Source of the DNA: an uncultured Clostridia bacterium
GTDB lineage: Bacteria > Bacillota > Clostridia > Lachnospirales > CAG-274
DNA: 64,000 bases
Direction of reading: 5' to 3'
Assembly: GCA_947591605.1 (NCBI GenBank)
Contig: CANQDF010000006.1
Span: 23,816-87,815 of the forward strand
Made by a program: the position numbers and the translations under genes. Within the stretch, counting starts at the first letter, position 1; every line of letters begins with the position of its first letter. Below are positions 18,156-27,255 of the stretch, in pieces. The notes below the pieces were generated by a model. It did not search any database, had not been told where the DNA came from, and saw only the letters and a list, made by a program, of their open reading frames with translations.

Positions 18156-19156
18156 AGGTTTACCACCTTAACTCCTTCCGCAGATGATGCCACATACATG
18201 ACGGAGCCGCCCGAGAGCTGCCTTTTGGCTATTGAAAGCGTGCGACCCTGTTCGTTTGTGGGTATTGCGGAATAAATTTTGTCAAAAAGATGCGGTATGT
18301 CGCTCTGCTTGTTTAAATCGGCCATATAAAGCTGCTCGCTGCCTCTGCCCGACCAGCATACTTTTACGGGCATACCCGATGACAGGCAGCGGTCAAGACA
18401 GGTGTAAACGGTGTCCAGTATGCCGTTTATGTCGTTTTTGCAAAGCTCAAAGAGCAATAAGGGCCTGTCAAGGACAGTATCTCCCTTTTCTCTTACAAAA
18501 AGGTCGTCCTTTTTTGCGCTAAGCTTCCAGTGTATGGTTTTAAGGCTGTCGCCGGGAGCATATTCCCTTATATCGACCACCTCTGTGCCGGCACTGTCCT
18601 TTTTGGGCTTGCTGCTCTCGTCCGAAACGTTTTCCGAGAGGTATTTGCCCGATACCGTGCCGATCCTGCGGGGCATTACGCTGAACATAAATTTTGCGCT
18701 GTCCTTTTTGTCCTTTTCAAAAAAAGAGAACATATCTCTAACATAGGCGTCACAGGCGGTAAGGCTGATTCTGCCGCACAGTACGGGTTTAAAGCTTATT
18801 TCCGCAGTTCTTTTGCCGAGTGCGGGCACGGACAGGTTTATATATCTTACCTGCGGCTTGTCGGAATAGCTGTTTGATATTTCAAGCTTAAACATATAAT
18901 TGGCTATTGGCACAATACTCTTGTTGCGCACGGTTACACTTATTACCCCGGGTTCGTTGCGTGTAACAAGCGTTTTGCTGCAGCCGAGGTCTATGCGGGT
19001 GCCGTGTGAAAGACGCATAAGCATGTATGAAACAAACGGCAGCACAAGCATGCCTGCGGCAGAGAGCGCAAGCAGATAGCTGTGGAAAAAGAATGCAGCT
19101 ACAGCCGCAACGGCAATTATAATGCCGTAATATAAAATATTGTTGAGCCTGTCCAT
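18152..19156 (-). CDS. DUF58 domain membrane protein
   Basis: The protein is about 334 residues. Two N-terminal membrane helices (within residues 8-45) are followed by a domain with the DUF58 signature DSLKTIHWKLSAKKDDLFVR near residue 205-225, preceded by VDIREYAPG. The C-terminal part resembles a von Willebrand A-like fold. DUF58 proteins accompany MoxR AAA+ ATPases, which are thought to act as chaperones on them. It sits between moxR (10-bp gap) and the transglutaminase gene (4-bp overlap). The open frame begins at TTG 19159; the adjacent ATG at 19156 is preferred. Confidence 0.88.
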   Translation of the reverse strand: MDRLNNILYYGIIIAVAAVAAFFFHSYLLALSAAGMLVLPFVSYMLMRLSHGTRIDLGCSKTLVTRNEPGVISVTVRNKSIVPIANYMFKLEISNSYSDKPQVRYINLSVPALGKRTAEISFKPVLCGRISLTACDAYVRDMFSFFEKDKKDSAKFMFSVMPRRIGTVSGKYLSENVSDESSKPKKDSAGTEVVDIREYAPGDSLKTIHWKLSAKKDDLFVREKGDTVLDRPLLLFELCKNDINGILDTVYTCLDRCLSSGMPVKVCWSGRGSEQLYMADLNKQSDIPHLFDKIYSAIPTNEQGRTLSIAKRQLSGGSVMYVASSAEGVKVVNL

Positions 19157-19166
19157 CAATTAACAC

Positions 19167-20093
19167 CTACTTGATTTTTGGTATTTTCATATCCTTCATT
19201 ATTTCGCTTAATGCGTCCTCCTCGGTATACTTCATGGCTCTGGCTTTGTCGCTGAGCTCCGTCCTGTGAGGGGCGGCATATTTTATAACGTCTATTATAT
19301 CCTCGGGGACGATGTGATCCCTGTCGTCTATAAAGGCATTTGCCTTTGCAAGCTTAAGTATGGCAATGCTGCCCCTTGGGCTTATGCCCATATCAAAAAG
19401 CTCGCTTTGCCTTGTGGCATTTGCTATGTCGGTTATAAAGCCGTAAAGCACGTCCTTTACAAAGATATTTGCACAGTCCGACTGCATGCGGGAGAGCGTA
19501 TCGGAGGACAAAACGCCGTTTACGCTGTCAATTGACGATATGCCCTTGCCCTTAAGTATCAAAATTTCGCTTTCCCTGTCGGGATAACCCATAGAGAGCC
19601 TTACAAGAAACCTGTCCATCTGGGACTGCGGCAGCCTTTGCGTACCAGACGAGCCGAAAGGGTTTTGTGTGGCGATTACCGTAAAGGGCTTCGGTACCTG
19701 CCTTGTAACACCGTCAACGGTAATTTTGCCCTCCTCCATTACCTCCAGAAGTGCGGACTGTGTTTTGGGAGAGGTACGGTTTATTTCGTCTGCAAGCAGA
19801 AGGTTGCAGACAGCCGCACCGGGTACAAAATCAAAGCTGTCCGTTTTTTTGTTGTACATGGAAAAGCCCGTAACATCGCTGGGCATTACATCGGGCGTAA
19901 ACTGGAGCCTTTTATATTCAAGCCCCAATACCCTTGAAAATGCAAGCGCAAGCGTTGTTTTGCCAACACCGGGCACATCCTCGAGCAAAATGTGACCTCC
20001 GCTTAAAATTGCCATCATTACATTTTTTATTATTTCGTCCTTGCCTTGGATCACCTTTTTTATTTCCTCCGAGGCTTTTATAATATCGTTCAT
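19167..20093 (-). CDS. MoxR-family AAA+ ATPase
   Basis: The 308-residue protein has Walker A PGVGKTT (residues 41-47), Walker B LLADEIN with the following RTSPKTQSALLEVMEE, the sensor ATQNPFG and the arginine-finger region LPQSQMDRFLVRL. This order is diagnostic for MoxR. It is the first gene of a three-gene leftward operon with DUF58 and a transglutaminase-like protein. MoxR ATPases are believed to mature or assemble the products of their companion genes. TTTGGAGG precedes the ATG. Confidence 0.93.
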   Translation of the reverse strand: MNDIIKASEEIKKVIQGKDEIIKNVMMAILSGGHILLEDVPGVGKTTLALAFSRVLGLEYKRLQFTPDVMPSDVTGFSMYNKKTDSFDFVPGAAVCNLLLADEINRTSPKTQSALLEVMEEGKITVDGVTRQVPKPFTVIATQNPFGSSGTQRLPQSQMDRFLVRLSMGYPDRESEILILKGKGISSIDSVNGVLSSDTLSRMQSDCANIFVKDVLYGFITDIANATRQSELFDMGISPRGSIAILKLAKANAFIDDRDHIVPEDIIDVIKYAAPHRTELSDKARAMKYTEEDALSEIMKDMKIPKIK

Positions 20094-20210
20094 TCAGTTC
20101 CTCCAAAAAAGAAAAATCATCCGACGGTCAAAAATTTCATTATCTATTGTAGCATATTTTTTTTATGAGGTAAACCGTAAAATAATTTTGCCGCCGATAT
20201 ATAAGAAGAA

Positions 20211-20250
20211 GCTCCCCGGTTCGGGTCATTATCATCCCGATTTGAGGAGC
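20211..20250 (-). terminator. Possible terminator at the end of the NlpC/P60 gene
   Basis: GCTCC/GGAGC outer pairing encloses CGGG/CCCG. The structure overlaps the last codons of the gene and is followed leftward by TTCTTCTTATA. Confidence 0.4.
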
Positions 20251-21215
20251 CCCAAAGCATCGGCGCTAATGCTTGTCCGCAATGCGGTTTCTTCGTCATT
20301 GTAGTATATATCTATATTTGGACGCCTGTAGTACACAAAATCGGGTGAGTTTATTGTAACACCTTTTGTCGAGCTGCAGTGCAGCCACATTTTTTGCCCT
20401 TTGTCGTTAAGCCCCACATATAGCCCCACATGGTTTATCATAGGGTCGTCGGGGGAGGCTAAAAAGCCGAGGTCGCCGGGCATAAGCTCCTCCTCGGTAA
20501 TGGGGTTGGAGTTTGCAAACTGCTGGCGTGTGCTGCTGCCTATGCGGTAGTTCAGGGCTGTCCAGTATGCCCAGTCCACAAAGCCAGAGCAGTCAAGCCC
20601 GTAGCTTATAAGCACCTCGCTGCCTTCCGCATTGGCATACCTTAGCTCCTCCGAACCCTCAAGCGCACATTGTGCTATAAAGCTGCCGCCCGATACTACA
20701 ACGTCCTGTCCCCAGCGCTTGTTCCAACCCTTGTTGGACGCTTTGCCTCCCCAAAAATACGGTACGGAGTCTATAAGACAGGCGCCCGTGTTAAGCACCA
20801 TAAGCCTCTCGGGAGGGGTATCGTCGGGTATATTGGCATATTTTTTAAGTATAAGAGCGCCGTCCGTTACCACAACATCCTTGGGCACATATGCTCTGCC
20901 TGCCTTGGGAACAAACTCGGGGTCTGCAAAAAGCAGATTTTCCTCGGTATAGTTTTCCTCAAGCAGCTTTTCTATGCGTTTAAAGATGAGCGAATGTCTG
21001 TAGGACGGATCCTCTATTTTATTGATATGTTCAAGCAGTGCCTGCTGAACAGGCGTCAGCTCGGCAGCCTCAACCGTTTGCACCGTGCGGACGGGTGCAG
21101 GCGTATGCTTCGAGATCGTATCAAAGCTTGCATTATTTAAAAAGGTTGTTATACCTATACATAAAATCACGCTGATCACGGAATATACAGCGGTGATGAT
21201 TTTGCCGCTATGCAA
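20232..21215 (-). CDS. NlpC/P60-family cell-wall peptidase, membrane-anchored
   Basis: The protein is about 327 residues. An N-terminal hydrophobic segment (AVYSVISVILCIGITTFL) anchors or exports it. The C-terminal domain has the NlpC/P60 triad: Cys in YGLDCSGFVDWAY (near 207), His in INHVGLYVG (near 261) and a polar residue near WLHCSS. Such enzymes cut peptidoglycan stem peptides or short murein peptides. The most likely start is TTG at 21215, because GGAGGG lies six nt upstream. The in-frame TTG at 21245 lies before that site and has none of its own. It is monocistronic and divergent from the ABC transporter operon. Confidence 0.88.
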   Translation of the reverse strand: MHSGKIITAVYSVISVILCIGITTFLNNASFDTISKHTPAPVRTVQTVEAAELTPVQQALLEHINKIEDPSYRHSLIFKRIEKLLEENYTEENLLFADPEFVPKAGRAYVPKDVVVTDGALILKKYANIPDDTPPERLMVLNTGACLIDSVPYFWGGKASNKGWNKRWGQDVVVSGGSFIAQCALEGSEELRYANAEGSEVLISYGLDCSGFVDWAYWTALNYRIGSSTRQQFANSNPITEEELMPGDLGFLASPDDPMINHVGLYVGLNDKGQKMWLHCSSTKGVTINSPDFVYYRRPNIDIYYNDEETALRTSISADALGLLKSG

Positions 21216-21402
21216 AATAATCCCTCCGAATCGTTTTGTATACAAAGGCTGTACTCTGTCGAAATATAATTATAATGGTTTTTTGCACAAATGTCCACCC
21301 CTTTTAAGCTTAAACCCTGTAAAAAAATTGTTGAAATATGTGTAAACACGGTGTTTTTATCCCAATTATACACGGCATGGTAAAATAAGCCGAAACATTT
21401 AA

Positions 21403-21431
21403 TTGTCAAAGCTGTATATTTGTGATATAAT
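21403..21431 (+). promoter_or_regulatory. Promoter of the ABC transporter operon
   Basis: TTGTCA at 21403-21408 and TATAAT at 21426-21431 are separated by 17 bp, with an extended TG two bases before the -10. The leader to 21524 is about 85 nt; no terminator or known riboswitch is seen in it. Confidence 0.8.
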
Positions 21432-21523
21432 TACGGATAAATAAATTTACGGGTGTATGGGTCGGCCGTTAATAAGTCTTTTCGGTTTGCCTGTTCCCAA
21501 ATAAAAAAACGGGGGATAATATC

Positions 21524-22555
21524 ATGAAAAAATTTTACGCATTGTTACTTACAACAACTCTGCTCCTGAGCGGATGTGCATCTCAGGGCGGCAGCAGCGG
21601 ACAGGAGGGCGCCGATAATGCCTCGGGCACCGAAACGGCACAGCAGCAGGACGGCGACACGGTAAAAATAGGCATCGCCCAGTTTGCTCCGCACGGCTCT
21701 CTTGACAACTGCCGTGAGGGCTTTAAGCAGGGCCTTGAGGAAGCAGGCATAACAAACGTTGTTTTTGACGAACAGAATGCGCAGGCGGATACCGCAAATG
21801 CCAACCAGATAGCGCAGAGCATGGCATCCGACAGCGATATGGATCTTATATGTGCAATAGCTACGCCTATGGCTCAGGCTGCATACAACGCTGCGGAGCA
21901 GAACGGCATACCCGTTATTTTTACGGCGGTCACAGACCCCGTTGCGGCAAGCCTTGCAAACGAGGATGGTTCTGCGGTAGGCGAGGTAACAGGTACAAGC
22001 GACAAGCTGCCTGTTGAGGCTCAGCTTAAGATGATCAGAGATTTTATGCCGGATGCGGTAAACATAGGCATACTTTACAGCACAAGCGAAACCAACTCAA
22101 TAAGCGCTATTGAGGAGTACAAGGCGCTTGCAGGCGATTACGGCTTTAATATAGTGGAAAGCGGCATAAGCCAGAGTGCGGATATACCTCTTGCTGCCGC
22201 AGACCTTGTTACAAAGGTGGACTGCATATCCAACCTTACGGACAATACCGTTGTAAGCAGTCTGCCAACAGTGCTCGATGCAGCCAAAAACGCAGGCATA
22301 CCGGTATTCGGCAGTGAGATAGAGCAGGTCAAAAACGGCTGCGTTGCCTCCGAGGGCCTTGATTACATTGCACTCGGCAAAAAGACAGGCGAAATGGCAG
22401 CCCGTGTATTAAACGGTGAAAAGGCGTCCGAAATACCTTTTGAAACAATTACGGAGTACAGCCTTTATGTAAACAGCGAGGCGCTTGCGGCGCTTGATAT
22501 GGCGGTTCCGGAAGCACTTGCGGATTCTGCGCTTGAGGCATCGGAAGCAGAATAA
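21524..22555 (+). CDS. ABC transporter substrate-binding lipoprotein (PF04392 type)
   Basis: The 343-residue protein has a lipoprotein signal MKKFYALLLTTTLLLSGC with lipidation at Cys18, then a Ser/Gly/Gln-rich linker. The binding domain starts KIGIAQFAPHGSLDNCREGF and contains IPVIFTAVTDP and VNIGILYS, matching the ABC_sub_bind family found with TrpXYZ-type importers. Ligands known for this family include tryptophan and tyrosine; the ligand here cannot be told from sequence. Permease and ATPase genes follow in order. The ATG has a GGGGGA site upstream. Confidence 0.88.
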   Translation: MKKFYALLLTTTLLLSGCASQGGSSGQEGADNASGTETAQQQDGDTVKIGIAQFAPHGSLDNCREGFKQGLEEAGITNVVFDEQNAQADTANANQIAQSMASDSDMDLICAIATPMAQAAYNAAEQNGIPVIFTAVTDPVAASLANEDGSAVGEVTGTSDKLPVEAQLKMIRDFMPDAVNIGILYSTSETNSISAIEEYKALAGDYGFNIVESGISQSADIPLAAADLVTKVDCISNLTDNTVVSSLPTVLDAAKNAGIPVFGSEIEQVKNGCVASEGLDYIALGKKTGEMAARVLNGEKASEIPFETITEYSLYVNSEALAALDMAVPEALADSALEASEAE

Positions 22556-22637
22556 TAGAGTTAATATTGACACGGTTTGCAGTTTAATGAACAGATAAGA
22601 CAAGCTTAGACGTATCGGTAACAGAAGGAGTTTAAAA

Positions 22638-23507
22638 ATGCAGCTATTGATAAGTGTCCTGGAGCAGGGCTTTATATATGCTATACTTGCTTTGGGCGTG
22701 TATATAACCTACAAAATACTGGATTTTCCCGATCTTTCGGTAGACAGCAGCTTTCCGCTGGGGGCAGCGGTGACCGCCTGCCTTATAACCAAGGGCGTCA
22801 ATCCGTATATTACGCTGCCCGTTTCGTTTTTTGCGGGTGCATTGGCAGGTCTGGCAACGGGTATAATACATGTAAAATTCCATATAAGGGATCTGCTTTC
22901 GGGTATTATCACAATGACGGTGCTTTACTCCATAAACCTGCATATTTCGGGAGGCGTGGCAAACGTACCCATATTTTCCAACGAAAATATATTTTCCGCT
23001 TTTCCGCTTGCGGATAAGCTGGGAAAATTCAATACCGTATTTGTGGTGTTTTTGATAGCTGTGTTTGCAAAGCTTTTGCTGGATGCTTACCTCAAAACAA
23101 AATCGGGCTATCTGCTGAGGGCTGCGGGCGATAATGCCACTGTGGTCACCTCGCTTGCCAAGGACAGCGGCACGGTAAAGATAATAGGTCTTGTAATTGC
23201 AAATGCGCTTGTGTCGCTTTCGGGCTGCGTTATGTGCAATCAGCAGAGGTTTTTTGATATTTCCATGGGCACAGGTACAATAGTAATAGGTCTTGCCTCG
23301 GTCATTATAGGCACCAATCTGTTTAAGCGCCTTACCTTTATGAAGGCTACCACAGCGGCAATAATAGGCTCGGTGATATACAAGGCATGCGTTGCTATCG
23401 CCATTTCAATGGGTCTTAAGTCAATGGATATGAAGCTTATTACGGGTATCCTTTTCCTTATTATTCTTGTAGCGGGACAGTTTGGAGGTAAGGGTAAAAA
23501 TGATTGA
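22638..23507 (+). CDS. ABC transporter permease (branched-chain-type fold)
   Basis: The 289-residue protein is strongly hydrophobic with about eight membrane helices and a LivH-like organisation (YAILALGVYITYKILDFPDL near the start; GLVIANALVSLSGCVMCNQQ and GTGTIVIGLASVIIG later). This is the permease family paired with PF04392 binding proteins. The TGA stop overlaps the start region of the ATPase gene by 8 bp, so translation is coupled. AAGGAG precedes the ATG. Confidence 0.9.
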   Translation: MQLLISVLEQGFIYAILALGVYITYKILDFPDLSVDSSFPLGAAVTACLITKGVNPYITLPVSFFAGALAGLATGIIHVKFHIRDLLSGIITMTVLYSINLHISGGVANVPIFSNENIFSAFPLADKLGKFNTVFVVFLIAVFAKLLLDAYLKTKSGYLLRAAGDNATVVTSLAKDSGTVKIIGLVIANALVSLSGCVMCNQQRFFDISMGTGTIVIGLASVIIGTNLFKRLTFMKATTAAIIGSVIYKACVAIAISMGLKSMDMKLITGILFLIILVAGQFGGKGKND

Positions 23508-24273
23508 GCTTAAAAATATATACAAAACCTACGGCAGGGGTACGGTCAACGAGCTTTCGCTTTTTGAAAACTTCAGCCTAAGTATAAACGACGGTGATTT
23601 TATAAGCGTGGTAGGCAGCAACGGCTCAGGCAAGACAAGCATGCTTAATATGATTTGCGGCTCCATACCGATAGACAGCGGTGAGATAATAATAAACGGC
23701 ACCGATGTAAATAAAATGAAGGAGTTCAGACGCTACCGCAAAATAGGCAGGGTGTACCAGAACCCTGCAATGGGTACCTGCCCGTCAATGACAATACTGG
23801 AAAATATGGCAATGGCGGACAATAAGGGAAAGCTTTTTGGGCTTACACCGGGTACTCCAAAAAAACGCATACCGTATTACAAGGAGCTTTTAAGCACACT
23901 CGGCCTTGGTCTTGAAAACAAGCTCAACGTGCTTGTAGGTCAGCTTTCGGGAGGTCAAAGGCAGGCTATGGCGCTGCTTATGACCTCAATGTCGCCAATA
24001 GACTTTCTCATATTGGACGAGCATACGGCTGCGCTTGACCCCAAAACAGCCGAAACCATAATGCGCCTTACCGATGAAATAGTTAAGGAAAAGGGGCTTA
24101 CAACCATTATGGTAACACATAACCTTTTATTTTCGCTGGAGTACGGCAACAGGCTCATTATGATGCATGAGGGCGAGGCTATCCTCGATATAAGCGGAGA
24201 GGAAAAGAAAAACGCCTCCACGGACGATCTGCTTGCGCTGTTTAATAAAATCAGCCTTGAAAGGGGTAACTGA
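23500..24273 (+). CDS. ABC transporter ATP-binding protein
   Basis: The 257-residue ATPase has Walker A GSNGSGKTS (residues 39-47), Q-loop RVYQNPAMG, signature LSGGQRQAM, Walker B FLILDEHTAALDP and switch His in VTHNL. The start at ATG 23500 is chosen for GGAGG at 23484-23488 and homology; an open extension to 23482 begins before that site. It energises import with the binding protein and permease encoded immediately upstream. Confidence 0.93.
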   Translation: MIELKNIYKTYGRGTVNELSLFENFSLSINDGDFISVVGSNGSGKTSMLNMICGSIPIDSGEIIINGTDVNKMKEFRRYRKIGRVYQNPAMGTCPSMTILENMAMADNKGKLFGLTPGTPKKRIPYYKELLSTLGLGLENKLNVLVGQLSGGQRQAMALLMTSMSPIDFLILDEHTAALDPKTAETIMRLTDEIVKEKGLTTIMVTHNLLFSLEYGNRLIMMHEGEAILDISGEEKKNASTDDLLALFNKISLERGN

Positions 24274-24276
24274 CCT

Positions 24277-24993
24277 ATGAAGAAATATATCTGTATTTTG
24301 CTTGCGATGTGCTTTTTGAGCGGCTGTGCCGCAGCGGGAGATACAACGGGGGCGGACACGGAGCCGACAACGGAGGCCGAAGCCGATGCCGAAACACCTC
24401 AGGAGGAAGAGGACGAGTTTACCAGAGATGATTTTATGCTCTATGCCGACAACGAGGGGCTTAACAGACCGATAGTATGGCTGGGCATGAGGAAAGAGCT
24501 GGTTGATGAAAATATATCCGCCTATCCCGATTATTTTGAGGGGATAGACAGTATAAGCTATGATACCGAGCCCGAAATAGTCGACGGCAAGGCAGGCGAG
24601 GGTGAAGTGGAATATGTAAGCCTTATAAGCTATACGGGCAGCCTTGAATATGTCGAAACAAAAAAGGGTATACGCACATCGGGTCTTTACGAGGGAGCGT
24701 CAAAGCCAAACAGCACCGCAGCCGAGGTAATAGAGGCATACGGCCTTGACCCCGATAACGAGAGCATATATATAGGCGATCCCTCCGGGGACAACTATAC
24801 CGTGGCCCTGTACTTCAACATAGACAACAATAACAGAGTAAAGCGCATGATATCATCAAAGGGAGCCGATATAAGCGATATAGCGGGCATACCCGGGGCG
24901 GATTATTTTATAAAGTTTATGATCACCTCCGACGAGGTGACGGGCATACAGATGTACAGGCGTAAAAGAGCCGGTACGGAAACGGAGGGATAA
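24277..24993 (+). CDS. Uncharacterised lipoprotein
   Basis: The 238-residue protein has a lipoprotein signal (MKKYICILLAMCFLSGCAAA, Cys17) and a Thr/Glu/Ala-rich acidic linker to about residue 48. The rest is a single soluble domain (RDDFMLYADNEGLNRPIVWL... YTVALYFNIDNNNRVKRMIS) that I do not recognise. It starts 3 bp after the ABC ATPase stop codon, so it belongs to the same transcript. A role as an accessory surface component is only inferred from position. Confidence 0.75.
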   Translation: MKKYICILLAMCFLSGCAAAGDTTGADTEPTTEAEADAETPQEEEDEFTRDDFMLYADNEGLNRPIVWLGMRKELVDENISAYPDYFEGIDSISYDTEPEIVDGKAGEGEVEYVSLISYTGSLEYVETKKGIRTSGLYEGASKPNSTAAEVIEAYGLDPDNESIYIGDPSGDNYTVALYFNIDNNNRVKRMISSKGADISDIAGIPGADYFIKFMITSDEVTGIQMYRRKRAGTETEG

Positions 24994-24998
24994 ATTTT

Positions 24999-25820
24999 AT
25001 GAAAAACATTATTAAGACGGTATCGCTTGCGGCGGCGCTTGCAATGCTTACCGCATGCAGCGCTGCGGAGGATGTATCGGAAACAGCCGAAAAGACATCT
25101 GCCTCCGAGAATACGGCACGGGAGGAGAGTATGTCAGAGCTGCAAACCGAGGATATGACCGAGGGCGATATGTCCGACAAGGCTCCGACCGAGGAGGCAG
25201 CCGAGGGTGATATGTCCGACAAAGCCGTAACCGAGGAAAGCATTGCAGATAATGCGGCAGAGAATATGGACACAAACGAGCTGCTTGCCGACAAGGGACT
25301 CGGTATAGCAAAAAATATCGACCTTATGGCGGAAAACAAGGAGTACGTTGCTTTATTCTCATCGGGTGAGGAAATAAAGCAAAAAGCAGAGGAAATAGCC
25401 GTTACAGATCTTTCGTCACCCAAGGCGGTGTATAAGCTGAGCGGTATCACCTTTAAGGATGATATGGATATATCGGCATTTGAGGAGCCTCTCAAAACAA
25501 AGCTCTATAACCGTATGCTGGGCAGTGCGGCAAATGTTATAAATGCCGCAAACGGTGTTGATGCTGTTGCGGCGTCGTCGATATTGACAGACAGCGACAG
25601 CTTTATATGCAAGGGTCTTGACGAGCCATGCTTATATTGCTATACATATGACGGCTGCTGCGTTATGATAAGCTTTGTATCGGGCGGAGAGGATATAGTA
25701 AATGCAAACGGCAGTGTAGTCCTTAGCGACGAGCTTTCGTCTGTTACCTCGGCAGAGGAGCTTATATCCTCCGATATATTTGATATGATGTATGTAGAAA
25801 ATGCGAAAAAAATAAGATAA
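24999..25820 (+). CDS. Uncharacterised lipoprotein with an acidic repeat linker
   Basis: The 273-residue protein has lipobox LTAC (lipidation at Cys20). Residues ~25-90 are an acidic Ser/Thr/Glu linker with an imperfect tandem repeat: EGDMSDKAPTEEAA followed by EGDMSDKAVTEES. The remaining ~170 residues form an unrecognised soluble domain (AENKEYVALFSSGEEIKQK... CYTYDGCCVMISFVSGG). It begins 5 bp after the preceding lipoprotein gene and is last in the operon, ahead of a strong terminator. Confidence 0.75.
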   Translation: MKNIIKTVSLAAALAMLTACSAAEDVSETAEKTSASENTAREESMSELQTEDMTEGDMSDKAPTEEAAEGDMSDKAVTEESIADNAAENMDTNELLADKGLGIAKNIDLMAENKEYVALFSSGEEIKQKAEEIAVTDLSSPKAVYKLSGITFKDDMDISAFEEPLKTKLYNRMLGSAANVINAANGVDAVAASSILTDSDSFICKGLDEPCLYCYTYDGCCVMISFVSGGEDIVNANGSVVLSDELSSVTSAEELISSDIFDMMYVENAKKIR

Positions 25821-25866
25821 AAAGCGCATATTATATAAAAAGTCCAAAATAGATTTTTTTACGGTC

Positions 25867-25904
25867 AAAAGCGCATACCCGCTCTTTGTGAGGTATGCGC
25901 TTTT
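25867..25904. terminator. Bidirectional terminator between convergent genes
   Basis: A perfect 13-bp stem AAAAGCGCATACC with GGTATGCGCTTTT and a 12-nt loop lies between the lipoprotein operon and the leftward aminotransferase. The A/T ends provide a T-tract on either strand. Confidence 0.9.
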
Positions 25905-25913
25905 ATCTTTGTA

Positions 25914-27107
25914 TTATTTGACCGATGTATATTTTTCGGCAAGCTTTTTGAATGATGGCAGGGAGTTTATAACGGTCTGCTTGTCTACGCAAAATGCTAT
26001 GCGGAAATAGCCGGGGCAGGCAAAGCTGGAGCCGGGCACTATGACCAGACCGAATTCCTTTGCGGCTGCGCAGAACTCCTTATCATCTGCGATAAAGCAC
26101 TTTGGGAACATATAAAAGGTACCCTTTGGCTTGATGATGTCATATCCGTATTCCGTAAGGGCGTTGTAGAGCAGCTCCATATTTTCCTCATAAACCGACA
26201 GGTCGGAGGTCTGTCCTACACATCTGCCCGCTACCCTCTGCATAAGGCTTGGGGCGTTTACATAGCCCAGTATGCGGTTTGCAACGTTGAGTGCGTCCAT
26301 GGTGTCGGCAAAGCCCTCCATCTCGGAGGAGGTGACAAGGTAGCCTATGCGCTCTCCGGGCAGGGAAAGGCTTTTTGAATACGAATAGGCTACAAAGGTG
26401 TTGGGGTAGAACTTTGTAAGGTATGGCACCTTCAGTCCGCCGAAGGCTATCTCACGGTACGGCTCATCGCTTATAAGGTATATTGTTGTGCCAAACTCCT
26501 GCTGCTTTTTTGTGAGCAGGGCGGCAAGCCTTGTAAGGTCGTCCTCGGTATATACGGCGCCCGTGGGGTTGTTGGGCGTGTTTATTATCATAAGCTTTGT
26601 TTTGGGGCTTATCTTTTTTTCAAGCTCGTCAAAGTTTATGGAAAATCTTTCATAGTCGGGGGAAACAACAACGGGTACACCGTCAAAATTGCTGATATAG
26701 TTGTTGTATTCGCCAAAGTAAGGCGCAATAAGCACTACCTCGTCACCGGGGTCAAGTATTACCTTCATGGCTATATTGAGTGCGCTTGCGGCGCCTACCG
26801 TCATAACGATGTTGTCACGGGTAAAGCTTGTGCCGTGCTGTGAGTTGATGTACTGCGCCGTCCTGTCCCTTACATCTTCATAGCCCGAATTGCTCATATA
26901 GCCGTGCACAAACATTTCAGGCTCGTTTTCCAGTATATCCAGTATAGCCTGTTTTACGGTTGCGGGAGGGACTATTGAGGGATTGCCGAGCGAAAAATCA
27001 AATACGTTTTCCGCCCCGAGCTTTGCCTTGAGGTTTTTGCCGTCCTCAAACATAGCCCTAATTGCCGAACCGTTTATTACAAGGTTTTTCATTTTATCCG
27101 TTATCAT
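25914..27107 (-). CDS. PLP-dependent aminotransferase, class I (aspartate aminotransferase-like)
   Basis: The 397-residue protein has fold type I aminotransferase features: N-terminal FDFSLGNPSIVPP, the YMSNSGYEDVRD block, NTPNNPTGAVY, the ISDEPYREI aspartate region, the PLP-binding lysine in YSYSKSLSLPGERIGY (near 242) and the C-terminal FRIAFCVD arginine. It transfers amino groups between amino and 2-oxo acids. The exact substrate cannot be assigned; Clostridia carry many paralogues annotated as aspartate aminotransferase. It is monocistronic and has AGGAGG-like sequence before the ATG. Confidence 0.9.
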   Translation of the reverse strand: MITDKMKNLVINGSAIRAMFEDGKNLKAKLGAENVFDFSLGNPSIVPPATVKQAILDILENEPEMFVHGYMSNSGYEDVRDRTAQYINSQHGTSFTRDNIVMTVGAASALNIAMKVILDPGDEVVLIAPYFGEYNNYISNFDGVPVVVSPDYERFSINFDELEKKISPKTKLMIINTPNNPTGAVYTEDDLTRLAALLTKKQQEFGTTIYLISDEPYREIAFGGLKVPYLTKFYPNTFVAYSYSKSLSLPGERIGYLVTSSEMEGFADTMDALNVANRILGYVNAPSLMQRVAGRCVGQTSDLSVYEENMELLYNALTEYGYDIIKPKGTFYMFPKCFIADDKEFCAAAKEFGLVIVPGSSFACPGYFRIAFCVDKQTVINSLPSFKKLAEKYTSVK

Positions 27108-27208
27108 ATTTATACCTCCGTTGCAGTAATATTTAACTTATTTTATAACTTTTTTTGATCGATTGCAACTTTTTCGGGAACCTTTTTAAAAATTTTTCGT
27201 CTGTATAA

Positions 27209-27227
27209 GTGAAAATGTGATATAATT
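27209..27227 (+). promoter_or_regulatory. Extended -10 promoter of the stalk-domain protein
   Basis: GTGAAAATGTGATATAATT contains an extended -10 (TGATATAAT, hexamer 27221-27226) and no clear -35. The same 19 bases occur at 52244-52262 before the DUF1385 gene. Confidence 0.65.
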
Positions 27228-27255
27228 AAAAAAATTGTTAAAGGAGAAGATAATA

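Noticed and set aside
21432..21523. T-box or riboswitch in the ABC operon leader
   Set aside because: The leader is under 90 nt with no terminator/anti-terminator pair or T-box sequence.
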